From contig CAJURI010000003.1 in the NCBI GenBank assembly GCA_910588795.1, positions 16,930 to 80,929 on the forward strand: a stretch of DNA of 64,000 nucleotides. Reading direction: 5' to 3'. This document shows, one piece after another, positions 7,900 to 16,390 of this stretch; the stretch's first letter is position 1, and every line of letters begins with the position of its first letter. The stretch is from an uncultured Duncaniella sp. Lineage in GTDB: Bacteria; Bacteroidota; Bacteroidia; Bacteroidales; Muribaculaceae. The notes below the pieces were generated by a model. The model searched no databases. It worked only from the letters and a program-made list of their open reading frames with translations, and was not told where the DNA came from. The translations under genes were made by a program, and so were the position numbers.

Positions 7900-8322
7900 A
7901 TGAAGATTTTCTTTAATCTTGCACTTGTACTTGTCAGTGCCATTCTATCATCGATGCTAACAATCGCATGCACCAACGCCGAATCGCCAAAATCCGAGAA
8001 CTACGAACTTATCGAAGTCGAGGATCCAAACCAAGAAGAATTTGAACAGACCCTCAATAATCTCCCTGAAGAAAAGCGGGAGGAATTGAAACTGCGACGC
8101 CACGTAAACCTGATACTGATAAAATATGTCAAACTCGAAGGCCACCGCTACCGCCTTGACATTTCGGAAGAAGATGCTAAAAAATTAGGCATCAAACCCG
8201 AGTGGCTTGAAATCGCAAAAAAGGAAATCGAGGATGCCAATAAGAATATCGAAAAGATGGACGCCGACGGACAGGTGCTTGATCTGCCCGACCCTCAGGA
8301 ATTATTCAAAAATAAAGAGTGA
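7900..8322 (+). CDS. Small exported (probable lipoprotein) hypothetical protein
   Basis: The 140-residue protein starts with a hydrophobic signal of ~24 residues ending LTIAC, an imperfect lipobox with T at -3. The mature part is very acidic and charged: a Glu-rich stretch (EVEDPNQEEFEQ), a predicted helix EEKREELKLRRH and a central YVKLEGHRYRLDISEEDAKKLGI segment. No known family is recognised. It has its own strong promoter and a terminator, and stands alone between two glycosidase genes on the other strand. The clean signal, promoter and terminator argue that it is a real gene. Confidence 0.75.
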   Translation: MKIFFNLALVLVSAILSSMLTIACTNAESPKSENYELIEVEDPNQEEFEQTLNNLPEEKREELKLRRHVNLILIKYVKLEGHRYRLDISEEDAKKLGIKPEWLEIAKKEIEDANKNIEKMDADGQVLDLPDPQELFKNKE

Positions 8323-8418
8323 CACACGGCCATAATACAGGGTATTTCAAAACTACCTTTTTAATGAATCACACTCTACGATAACTATTCATAGGGAATC
8401 GGACATCCAATAAACAAG

Positions 8419-8475
8419 TTTATCCGCTGCCATCTTGCTCATGATACTGAAGCAGACAGCAGCGGATAAATTTTG
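8419..8475. terminator. Hairpin between convergent genes
   Basis: A 12-bp stem (TTTATCCGCTGC 8419-8430 with 8459-8470) encloses a 28-base loop. TTTTG follows on the plus strand and CTTGTTTATT on the minus strand. It can serve both the small lipoprotein-like gene and the GH2 gene. Confidence 0.65.
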
Positions 8476-8507
8476 TCAAAGATTTCCTAACAGTCTATGA
8501 TATAACG

Positions 8508-10928
8508 TTATTTCACCCGTATCACAGCTGTTGAGGGCTTTACGCCGGGAGCCGAGGCGGTGAAACGCAGTTCTCCAGATTTCTTGCCGCTGCGAGCAAT
8601 GGCAGTGGCGGCCCCGCTGAAAAGTTTCATCTCGGGATTCCGGAACGGAAGCAGACATGTGGGATCCCCGTTGGCGGCAGCCTCGAATGAGCCTGCGCCC
8701 TCAACCTTGAATTTCACCATACGCGAATCAGTCGGCACAATATTTCCTTCCTTGTCGGCAACCTGCACGGTGAAGTACACCAGATCATCGCCATTGGCAG
8801 CAAGTTCCCTGTGGTTTGGAGTCACCACGATATGATCAGGCTTGCCGGCTGTGCGCACACTCTTTTCGGCAGCCTTCCTGCCATCGGCGTCATAGGCCAC
8901 AACCTTTACCTCACCCGGCTCATAGACAGTCTCGTTCCACATAAGCCTGTAACGGTTCTGATATGTTGAATCGTTCTTTTCACGCACACCCTGGCTCTTG
9001 CCGTTGATGAAAAGCTCCGCCTTAGGGAAATTGGTGTACACAAACACCGGAGTCACCTTACCTTCTCGTCCCTTCCAGTTCCAGTGAGGGAGTATATGGA
9101 GAGTGGTGTCATTCTTATTCCACTGTGAGCGGTAGAGATAGTAACGATCCTTGGGGAGGGAGGCGAGATCTATTATACCGAACACAGAGCTATGGCTGGG
9201 CCACGCATCCGTATCGTAGGGCGACGGCTCGCCGAGATAGTCAAATCCGGTCCACACAAACTGTCCGAGCACCCAGTCATGGTCATCGTCCATTGCGAAA
9301 TCTATGTCAGGAGTATTTGACCATGAGCACGACTCGTTGTCATAGCTGTTGGACTGATGGTCAGGATGCACGGCCACATGATGCTCGCCCCACTCCACGG
9401 GGAAATGGTAGACACCTCGCGAGGACACCGTAGATGCGGTCTCCGATCCGAGCACAAGCTGTTGCGGCAGCTTTTTGTAAGCCTCTTCATAATACTGAGG
9501 CTTGTAATTGAAGCCGGGAATGTCAAGCGATGCGGCAAAACCGTTGTCGAGCACCGCACCTATCTGGTCCATTCCGCATGTCACAGGGCGCGTAGGATCA
9601 AGGCTGTGCACGAGATCCTGAAGCATCACAAGCTCCTCCACGCCGTCAGGGCCCCACTGGGAGGGCACCTCATTGCCTATCGACCACATCACAACCGACG
9701 GTGAATTGCGGTAGTGCTCCACCATATTGGTTATGTCCTTCTCGGCCCAGTCCTTGAACACCGATCCGTAACCGTTGGGCGACTTGGGGCGGAAGCTCCA
9801 ATCGTCAAACGGCTCGATCATGAGCATCACGCCCATCTCGTCACATAGCTCCACAAGTTCCGGGGCAGGCATATTATGGGCCGTGCGTATTGAATTCACA
9901 CCCATGTCCTTGAGCAGTTCTATCTGATGGCGCAGAGCCGAACGGTTAACCGCAGCTCCGAGCGGGCCGAGATCATGATGGTTGCAGACACCCTTGAATT
10001 TGGTTTTCTCTCCGTTAAGGAAAAAACCTTTCTGAGGTATATATTCAAGCTTCCTTATGCCGAAACGCGTGTCATAACTGTCGACCTCCCTGCCGTCCAC
10101 ACTCAGCGTGGTGCGTGCAGTGTACAAGGCTGGATTCTCCGGGCTCCACAAGTCAGGAGTATCCACAAGAAAATTCTGTGAAAATTTCTGTCCGTGCGCA
10201 TGATATACCGAATTGTCAGTGGCGGCCACCTTGCCCGACGGATCAAGGATGACAGTCTTCACATCGACCTTCTCACCCTTGTACGCGCCTTCAATCTTCA
10301 TCTCAAGACTCACCGAGGCATAATCCTTGCCTACTCTCGGGGTAGTGACATATGTCCCCCACACGGGTATGTGCACCTTGGAAGTGTTGACCACATGGAC
10401 ATTACGGTACAGCCCGGCTCCGGGATACCAGCGTGACGCCTGCTCGTAATTCTCAAGGGCAACCTCAAGGTCGTTATCCCCGGGCACAACTGCGTCGTCG
10501 ACATTGACATAAAAGGAATTATATCCGTAAGGCCAGAAGGCAACCTCCTTGCCGTTGACCTTGACCCGGGCATTGCTCATGGCACCGTCAAAGACGAGTG
10601 TCACCGAACGTCCGGCCGTGTCAGGCACCTCAAATGAGGTGCGGTAAGTCCCTTTCCCTATGAATGGGAGTCCGCCGGTGCGGCCTGTCTTCACTGTTTT
10701 CTCGGTCTCGCCGTTTTGTTCCACCGCCACGACCTGCAGGTCATTGTCCCGGTCAAAAGGCCCGTATATGGCCCAGTCATGCGGAACACGCACATTCTCC
10801 CACCGGGTCACTTCCGAAGGTGCGCCCTTGGAAAATCTCCATCCGTCATTGAGGGTGCTCACCTCGCGCTGTGCCATTGCAGCAAGCCCCGGGATACAGG
10901 ACAGGGCAACAAATAAATATTTATTCAT
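8508..10928 (-). CDS. Secreted glycoside hydrolase family 2 (beta-galactosidase type)
   Basis: The protein has 806 residues with a signal peptide ending near AMAQ (20). The order is: a sugar-binding sandwich (about 25-185), an immunoglobulin-like domain (190-295), and the family 2 barrel (about 300-600), with acid/base E420 in WSIGNEVPS and nucleophile E496 in LGSETAS. Downstream is a DUF4982-like sandwich (LFINGKSQG) and a C-terminal Ig-like domain (PDHIVVTPNHRELAANGDD). Such enzymes remove terminal beta-galactose, or sometimes other sugars, from glycans in the periplasm. Conservation of both catalytic glutamates suggests it is active. The exact substrate is not decidable from sequence. Confidence 0.92.
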   Translation of the reverse strand: MNKYLFVALSCIPGLAAMAQREVSTLNDGWRFSKGAPSEVTRWENVRVPHDWAIYGPFDRDNDLQVVAVEQNGETEKTVKTGRTGGLPFIGKGTYRTSFEVPDTAGRSVTLVFDGAMSNARVKVNGKEVAFWPYGYNSFYVNVDDAVVPGDNDLEVALENYEQASRWYPGAGLYRNVHVVNTSKVHIPVWGTYVTTPRVGKDYASVSLEMKIEGAYKGEKVDVKTVILDPSGKVAATDNSVYHAHGQKFSQNFLVDTPDLWSPENPALYTARTTLSVDGREVDSYDTRFGIRKLEYIPQKGFFLNGEKTKFKGVCNHHDLGPLGAAVNRSALRHQIELLKDMGVNSIRTAHNMPAPELVELCDEMGVMLMIEPFDDWSFRPKSPNGYGSVFKDWAEKDITNMVEHYRNSPSVVMWSIGNEVPSQWGPDGVEELVMLQDLVHSLDPTRPVTCGMDQIGAVLDNGFAASLDIPGFNYKPQYYEEAYKKLPQQLVLGSETASTVSSRGVYHFPVEWGEHHVAVHPDHQSNSYDNESCSWSNTPDIDFAMDDDHDWVLGQFVWTGFDYLGEPSPYDTDAWPSHSSVFGIIDLASLPKDRYYLYRSQWNKNDTTLHILPHWNWKGREGKVTPVFVYTNFPKAELFINGKSQGVREKNDSTYQNRYRLMWNETVYEPGEVKVVAYDADGRKAAEKSVRTAGKPDHIVVTPNHRELAANGDDLVYFTVQVADKEGNIVPTDSRMVKFKVEGAGSFEAAANGDPTCLLPFRNPEMKLFSGAATAIARSGKKSGELRFTASAPGVKPSTAVIRVK

Positions 10929-10994
10929 GCTGATTGATGATATGTCTCTACGTAATTTCTAAAATATAATGTATGCTTATAATCTCTTCTCTTA

Positions 10995-11025
10995 CAAAGA
11001 TACGAAACAGGCGATAAAAAAACAA
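10995..11025 (-). promoter_or_regulatory. Promoter of the GH2 gene
   Basis: On the minus strand TTG (11023-11025), 20 bases, TATCTTTG (10995-11002). The -33 box and spacer coincide with the T-tract of the terminator of the upstream DUF4831 gene. The leader is about 60 bases. Confidence 0.65.
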
Positions 11026-11046
11026 GCTCCCGCTCAAAGCGGAAGC
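11014..11046 (-). terminator. Terminator of the nnr-DUF4831 transcript
   Basis: On the minus strand a nine-bp stem with one G-U pair (11038-11046 with 11026-11034, loop of three) is followed by TTGTTTTTTT. It lies ~70 bases past the DUF4831 stop. Confidence 0.8.
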
Positions 11047-11113
11047 CCGTTTTATATAAATATAACATTAATTGACCTATCTTGCGGACATTACAGGTCA
11101 AGGCCCGATCTTT

Positions 11114-12205
11114 TCACTGATTTATAGTGCCAAGCTCCACCACGGCACCTGTGAGGGGATTGAACCGCAGATAGGAAAGGGACTTACGCGAGGTGAACAA
11201 TGACGGATCAAGCCCGAAGACCACACCGTACTGCGCCACATCGTATGTGCCGCCTGCAAGGGTCTTCCCGTCGAAGCTCACGGTCACCAGTCCTGTGCCA
11301 GGTATACGGTAGGCTACACCACCCTTAGGGAACGTTTTCGTGACCCCTTTCTCATTGACAGGAAGCTCACCTCTGGTCTGAGGCGACACAGTGACATAGA
11401 TCGGCGATCCGGACAGATCGTCTGGGGCGACAAGACCGTCGACCATTGACAGGCGTGCCACCACACTCCTTTCGGGCGCGCCTTCGGCCGGGACTTCGAC
11501 ACTGTATGTACGCACCTCCACAGAGGTCTGCACAGTGCCGAGGAACATTGCCGTGAGGGCCTCTTCCTGCGATGCTATCTGATCGAGCGCAAGCTTCATA
11601 GCCGCGCCGTCGGACGGCATGGACTCAGCCTGTCCCGATATGATCTCGCTGCGCATGTTACGCAGCTCGTAGATCTTGGCTGCGGCGAGCTCGGCACGCT
11701 TTGCCGACGATTTACTCTGTATCATCTCCGGAGTGACAGCCTGACGTGCCACAGGCAACTGCAGTATGGTAGGCTTGGCCTCCACGGCTTCAGGAAGATC
11801 CACTTCAGGCTGAGTCCAGCGGTAAGACTCGTCATTGAGGGAAACGGGGAAATTATCGTCACTCACCATCACGAACGCGCCACTGCCGTTCTTCAGAGTG
11901 ACAAGATATCGCTCATGCTCGTCAGGAAACGCGGTCTGCTCAATGGCCGCCCCGGTTATGCGCCATGACACGGATGGGGCAAGTATGGGATCGGCGTTGA
12001 GATATTTTTTGGCGTACTGATAGAACTCTCCCGGTGTCCTGACAGTCTTTTCCGCCGCCAGAGTGACATTGAACGACGTCAGAGGCAGAGTGTATATCAG
12101 TCCGTACTCATTTGCCTTGGTGGCGGTGAGCTTGGATGTGCTCTGTGCATGCGCACACAACAGGGACAGGACCACGAATGCAGCTGCTATTATCTGTTTC
12201 TTCAT
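11114..12205 (-). CDS. Exported DUF4831 family protein
   Basis: This 363-residue protein has a signal peptide (MKKQIIAAAFVVLSLLCAHAQ). The body matches the DUF4831 pattern known from Bacteroidales: a GLIYTLPLTSFNV start, a central RAELAAAKIYELRNMRSEIISGQ helix, and a GVAYRIPGTGLVTVS segment near the end. Function is unknown; the family is periplasmic or outer-membrane associated by inference. It follows nnr by 32 bases and shares its transcript, ending at a strong terminator. The link to metabolite repair is by position only. Confidence 0.8.
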   Translation of the reverse strand: MKKQIIAAAFVVLSLLCAHAQSTSKLTATKANEYGLIYTLPLTSFNVTLAAEKTVRTPGEFYQYAKKYLNADPILAPSVSWRITGAAIEQTAFPDEHERYLVTLKNGSGAFVMVSDDNFPVSLNDESYRWTQPEVDLPEAVEAKPTILQLPVARQAVTPEMIQSKSSAKRAELAAAKIYELRNMRSEIISGQAESMPSDGAAMKLALDQIASQEEALTAMFLGTVQTSVEVRTYSVEVPAEGAPERSVVARLSMVDGLVAPDDLSGSPIYVTVSPQTRGELPVNEKGVTKTFPKGGVAYRIPGTGLVTVSFDGKTLAGGTYDVAQYGVVFGLDPSLFTSRKSLSYLRFNPLTGAVVELGTINQ

Positions 12206-12237
12206 TGTATCTTGAAAGTATAGATTTGAGGTGGATG

Positions 12238-13752
12238 TTATTCCATTATTACTTTTATGGCGCGGCCCACAGCATCAGCGATATCCATCCCCGTGGTGCC
12301 GTATTCGCCCTGAGTCTCGGCGGCAATCTCTCCGGCAAGACCGTGGATATACACACCTGCCACGGATGCCGATTCCGGCTTGTATCCCTGGGCAAGGAGA
12401 GAGGTGATTATTCCGGTGAGCACATCGCCGCTTCCTGCGGTTGCCATAGCGGGAGTGCCCGAGGAGTTGAAGAAAACTTTGCCGTCAGGACGCACCGTGG
12501 CGGTGTAATGTCCCTTGAGCACTATCAGCAGCTTGTACCGGTGGGACACTTCGATGGCTTTGAGCAGACGCCCCTCGGCCGAAGTCTGAGTGCCGAATAT
12601 CCTGTCAAACTCCCCGGCATGAGGGGTCAGGATCGATCCGGGTGCTATATGATCGAGAAGCGCGGGATTCTGCGCTATGGCATTCAGCGCATCGGCATCT
12701 ATGACGAGTGGCCGTTTATAACTCTTCACAAGTGTCTCGAAAGCCCCGCGTGTAGCATCATTGGTGCCTATGCCGGGACCTACGCCTATAGCGGTGCAGT
12801 TGAAACGCGCCGACATGTCGGATATCACATATTCCTGCCGGTCAGGAGAGAACAACGCTTCGGGTGCCTGGCTCTGAAGCACAGGGTATGCCGCACGCGC
12901 GCTATGCACCGTGAGTTTACCGACACCGCTCCGCAATGCTCCCCGGGCTGCCATCACCGCGGCTCCGGTCATGCCGTAACACCCGGCGAAAAGCAGCGCA
13001 TGGCCATAGTCGGCCTTGGAGGAAAACGGCTTGCGCGGCTTAAGGACAGCACGCACCTCGTCACGCTCCACATAAAAATATTTGGTGGGTGTATTGAGTA
13101 TCGCCCTCTCGCTGAGCCCTATGTCGATCACTTTCCACCGGCCTACAAGATCGGCATTGTCACTGAGGAAAAATGCCAGCCGCGGAAACTGGACAGCAAG
13201 CGTGAGATCGGCATGCACCACATTGCGGCCTATCACACGCGCATTCCAGTCACCAAACATACCAGAAGGTACATCTATCGATATCACAGTGGCTCCTGAC
13301 TCGCTTATGACACGTGCAAGCATCATGAATCCACCTTCAAGCGGCTCACGAAGTCCCGACCCGAAAAGCCCGTCTATCACAAGATGCTCGGGAGTCAGCG
13401 TCGGCAGTTCTGCACGGTCAATAATCTCGACAAGGCCCTGATAGCCCGTGGCAAGGAGATCATGCTTAGCCTGACGGCAATCGCGCGACAGGGAATCACC
13501 ATGGAAATTGAATAGCAGTATGCGCGGATAGAAACCCGCCTCAAGCAGCATGCGCCCCGCCACGAGGGCATCCGCGCCATTGTTGCCCGAGCCTGCAAAG
13601 ATCACCACTGGTGTCGAAGGGCTCCAATGCGATACTATCTCACTGCTTACAGCTTCTGCGACACGGCGTATCAGCTCCTGCGAACCTACCCCTTCTTCCT
13701 CGATGGTGACACGGTCTATCTTACGTATATTTTCTGTACTGAATATCTTCAT
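12238..13752 (-). CDS. nnr: Bifunctional NAD(P)H-hydrate repair enzyme (epimerase + dehydratase)
   Basis: The protein has 504 residues. The N-terminal half (about 1-215) is a YjeF_N epimerase that interconverts R and S forms of hydrated NAD(P)H, with FAGSGNNGADALVAGR as the binding loop. The C-terminal half (about 225-500) is the ribokinase-like ADP-dependent dehydratase, with GPGIGTND, TPHAGEFDR and the GSGDVLTG motif. Together they repair damaged nicotinamide cofactors in the cytoplasm. The fusion is the usual bacterial form and its length is normal. It is the first gene of a two-gene unit with the DUF4831 gene. Confidence 0.95.
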   Translation of the reverse strand: MKIFSTENIRKIDRVTIEEEGVGSQELIRRVAEAVSSEIVSHWSPSTPVVIFAGSGNNGADALVAGRMLLEAGFYPRILLFNFHGDSLSRDCRQAKHDLLATGYQGLVEIIDRAELPTLTPEHLVIDGLFGSGLREPLEGGFMMLARVISESGATVISIDVPSGMFGDWNARVIGRNVVHADLTLAVQFPRLAFFLSDNADLVGRWKVIDIGLSERAILNTPTKYFYVERDEVRAVLKPRKPFSSKADYGHALLFAGCYGMTGAAVMAARGALRSGVGKLTVHSARAAYPVLQSQAPEALFSPDRQEYVISDMSARFNCTAIGVGPGIGTNDATRGAFETLVKSYKRPLVIDADALNAIAQNPALLDHIAPGSILTPHAGEFDRIFGTQTSAEGRLLKAIEVSHRYKLLIVLKGHYTATVRPDGKVFFNSSGTPAMATAGSGDVLTGIITSLLAQGYKPESASVAGVYIHGLAGEIAAETQGEYGTTGMDIADAVGRAIKVIME

Positions 13753-13789
13753 ACCTCAGATATATTTCCGGGACATACTATATCCCACG

Positions 13790-13797
13790 CAAAAGTA
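13790..13797 (-). promoter_or_regulatory. -7 box (TACTTTTG) of nnr
   Basis: Exact TAnnTTTG on the minus strand, 38 bases before the start codon. The nearest TTG is 23 bases further upstream, so the -33 element is uncertain. Confidence 0.5.
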
Positions 13798-13830
13798 CAA
13801 AACAATTCCGACACTCACGGCAATTAGCAA

Positions 13831-13838
13831 TAATTTTG
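13831..13838 (+). promoter_or_regulatory. -7 box (TAATTTTG) of the plus-strand glycosyltransferase
   Basis: Exact TAnnTTTG, 38 bases before the ATG at 13877. It is divergent from the nnr promoter about 35 bases away. No good -33 box is seen. Confidence 0.5.
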
Positions 13839-13876
13839 TGTGAAAATCGTTATTTCCATGTACATATACAAGAGAA

Positions 13877-14692
13877 ATGGCAAGCGTATCGATAGTAACA
13901 TTCCACACACCATTACCGGAGCTTGTCAGCTGCCTTGAGTCGCTCGACACGCATAGAGTGTCACGCATCTACGTCATTGACAACAGCCGAAGCACGCCGA
14001 TCCGACAATGGTGCGCCGGACAGCCAAAGGCGACATACATTCCGAACGACAATACCGGATACGGGGCGGCCCACAACATTGCACTGCGTCATGAGCTTTC
14101 CATGCCGGGCGACTACCATCTGGTGTTGAACAGTGACGTGACATTCCCTCCGAGCATACTCTCTGACATCGAGGCTTACATGGACTCGCACCCCTCCGTC
14201 GGAATACTCCAGCCCAGAATGACCGGCATAAACGGAGAGAGGCAATATTCATGCCGCAGACTCCCCGCACCGGCCGATCTGTTAATACGCCGGTTCACAC
14301 CTTCGTGGTGCTTCTGCGGAAGCCGTGACCGCTATCTGCTAAAGCATCTCGACCCTGAAAAGACATGGAACATTCCATATCTTCAGGGCAGCTTCATGTT
14401 CTTACGTAAAGAAGCTCTGAGAAAAGCCGGTCTGTTCGACGAACGGTTCTTCATGTATCCCGAGGACATAGACCTCACGCGGCGTATTCACCGACATTTC
14501 CTCACCCTTTATTGGCCGGGGGCGACAATAGTCCACCGTCATGAAGCCGCATCCTACAAATCACTCCGAATGCTTTGGATCCACATCCTAAATATGGTGC
14601 GGTATTTCAACAAATGGGGATGGGTCCATGACAGCGAAAGAGACAGATTTAATGCCGCAATAGAGAAGGCATCATCTATAGACGAGTCTTGA
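13877..14692 (+). CDS. Family 2 glycosyltransferase (rhamnosyltransferase-like)
   Basis: The 271-residue protein has a GT-A fold. SIVTFHTP opens the nucleotide-binding fold, VIDNS follows, the metal-binding DxD-like element is NSDVTF, and the acceptor region contains GSFMFLRKEAL and FFMYPEDIDLTRR. This pattern is that of WbbL-type rhamnosyl or similar transferases building surface polysaccharide at the inner face of the membrane. There is no membrane segment. The 3' end overlaps the opposite glycosyltransferase gene by 21 bases. Sugar and acceptor are unknown. Confidence 0.88.
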   Translation: MASVSIVTFHTPLPELVSCLESLDTHRVSRIYVIDNSRSTPIRQWCAGQPKATYIPNDNTGYGAAHNIALRHELSMPGDYHLVLNSDVTFPPSILSDIEAYMDSHPSVGILQPRMTGINGERQYSCRRLPAPADLLIRRFTPSWCFCGSRDRYLLKHLDPEKTWNIPYLQGSFMFLRKEALRKAGLFDERFFMYPEDIDLTRRIHRHFLTLYWPGATIVHRHEAASYKSLRMLWIHILNMVRYFNKWGWVHDSERDRFNAAIEKASSIDES

Positions 14693-15628
14693 CACCAGAG
14701 CTAAAACCGCCCCCCCCAGGCAACTAACTAAAACGCCAACCTTGTTTTTAAGGCGGACTTCAGGATCGGCAAGGCTCGCGAGACGATACTCTTTTATGAT
14801 CTTCCAGCATTGTGCTCTGACATGGGAATATCTACCCTCCCTGTCATGAACCGACAAAAGTCCATACATATTGAAATTGGCACTCAGCCGTCGGTCACGC
14901 GCAGCTCTGAGCAGACGTTCATCACACCTGCATCTGTCCTCGACCATAGCCACTACACGCAACACGTCCAGACGATCGATCGTCACAGTGTTGATGAAAC
15001 TTTCCGGATTGTCACGGTAGAAATATACCGGAGAGTCCACTATGTTGACCTGCGATGCCTTGAACATGACATTACAGTAAAACAACATGTCTTCGTAATA
15101 GATACCTTCAAGAAACCTTTCATCACCGAGAAGCTCCGACCTGTATAATTTACCACATGCCGATGCCGAGATATCCTTCTGATATAGTCCGGACCTGAGG
15201 GCAGCTTGGCCCGACATGGTACGATATACGGCACTTGCCACCGGCACCACTCGGCTCTCATTGGGACAGACACCGCGTTCAATGCCTCCGCACACCACAT
15301 CCGCACCCGCCGAGCACCGAAGCATGACCTCCATAGCATGAGGGTAAAGCATGTCATCGCTGTCGAGGAATGTGAACCAGTCCCCCACAATGCGCTCCAT
15401 AGCAATGTTTCTTGCCGAGGAAATCCCACCGTTGGCCGTTGACACCACCTTTATCCTCCGGTCGCGGGCCGAATATTCACGGGCTATTGCAAGGGTGGCA
15501 TCGGTTGATCCGTCATCGACCACTATGGCCTCCCAGTCAGGAAAAGTCTGAGCAAGCACACTCTCCAGACATTCCCGGAGATAGGCCTGCGCATTGTAAG
15601 CCGGTATGACCACCGAAACCATCCGCAA
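14672..15628 (-). CDS. Family 2 glycosyltransferase
   Basis: This 318-residue enzyme has SVVIPAYNAQAYL at the start, VDDGSTDATL, the DxD motif in FLDSDDM, and a YYEDMLF acceptor segment. It transfers a sugar from a nucleotide donor onto a surface glycan, acceptor unknown. The last ~22 residues (VGVLVSCLGGAVLALVSRL) are hydrophobic and may anchor it to the membrane. A run of eight G (minus strand, 14710-14717) lies in the codons of this tail. The start codon directly abuts the stop of the upstream DUF4923 gene, so translation is likely coupled. Confidence 0.88.
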   Translation of the reverse strand: MRMVSVVIPAYNAQAYLRECLESVLAQTFPDWEAIVVDDGSTDATLAIAREYSARDRRIKVVSTANGGISSARNIAMERIVGDWFTFLDSDDMLYPHAMEVMLRCSAGADVVCGGIERGVCPNESRVVPVASAVYRTMSGQAALRSGLYQKDISASACGKLYRSELLGDERFLEGIYYEDMLFYCNVMFKASQVNIVDSPVYFYRDNPESFINTVTIDRLDVLRVVAMVEDRCRCDERLLRAARDRRLSANFNMYGLLSVHDREGRYSHVRAQCWKIIKEYRLASLADPEVRLKNKVGVLVSCLGGAVLALVSRLVYR

Positions 15629-16348
15629 TTATTTTTTGCCGCCTCCTGCCGGAGCAGCGTCGGCCGTCTTCCTGAGATCAAATCCGGCAGTCATACCATC
15701 GTACTTGCTCAGCAGTGTCGAGGCCCCCTTGAGCGTGGAACTGCTCGAAAGTGCGCTTATCCTCTGCATCAAGGTCATAAGTTTGGTGATGTCAAAGGTA
15801 AGAGTCATGTTATTCTTGCCGTTGAGGGATATGAATGCCTCCATCGATCCTATATTTATCTTTTTGAAAGCCTGGAAATGGAACACATATGTCCCTTCCT
15901 TTTCCTGACGCTCGATCTTTCCGTTCAGGCTGGCACGCCGCCCCTTGAATGTGAATGTCGAATCGGCATTGATGGTTATGACAAGAGATGTCAGTCCGGC
16001 TGTCTTATAGTACGGCTCAAGCTTCTTCTCCACATTAGCCGCCGCAGCCGCGCCTCCGGCCTTCAGCAGAAGATTGTCGCTCTTGAAGCTTACTGCCGGA
16101 GAGGAATATGCCCATGTGCCGGCAAGCTGGTCTATTCCGGCCTTTGAATTCCCGAGCCCAAGAGCACCGGCCACTCCCGACAACACGTCGCTGAGACCAC
16201 CTTTCCGAGAGGAAGAGCTGTCAGTTTGCGTGGTCGACTGGCCCTGCCCGAGACCTTTGAGAAGATCCGACAAAGATTGTGCCGACACGTCAGCGGATAT
16301 AAGCAGAACGGCAAATGCCAAAGTAGCGATCTTTATAATGCGTTTCAT
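15629..16348 (-). CDS. Exported DUF4923 family protein
   Basis: I chose the start MKRIIKIATLAF (239 residues), which gives a proper signal peptide ending at VSAQ; nine further codons are open upstream. After a Ser/Gly-rich linker (QGQSTTQTDSSSSRKGG) the conserved domain begins with LAGTWAYSSPAVSFKSDNLL, which looks like a lipocalin-like or copper-resistance-like barrel start, and ends in a helical KLMTLMQRISALSSSS segment. Families like this are Bacteroidales-specific and of unknown function. The gene shares a transcript with the glycosyltransferase gene that follows without a gap. Confidence 0.78.
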   Translation of the reverse strand: MKRIIKIATLAFAVLLISADVSAQSLSDLLKGLGQGQSTTQTDSSSSRKGGLSDVLSGVAGALGLGNSKAGIDQLAGTWAYSSPAVSFKSDNLLLKAGGAAAAANVEKKLEPYYKTAGLTSLVITINADSTFTFKGRRASLNGKIERQEKEGTYVFHFQAFKKINIGSMEAFISLNGKNNMTLTFDITKLMTLMQRISALSSSSTLKGASTLLSKYDGMTAGFDLRKTADAAPAGGGKK

Positions 16349-16390
16349 ATTGGTTATGATTATATTCACATTCATGTTTCATTTGAAGCC

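Noticed and set aside
4980..10928. Polysaccharide utilisation locus
   Set aside because: Two glycosidases are present but there is no SusC, SusD or hybrid regulator, and each gene has its own promoter and terminator.
12136..13299. A 387-codon plus-strand frame
   Set aside because: It is antisense to nnr, whose both domains are intact.
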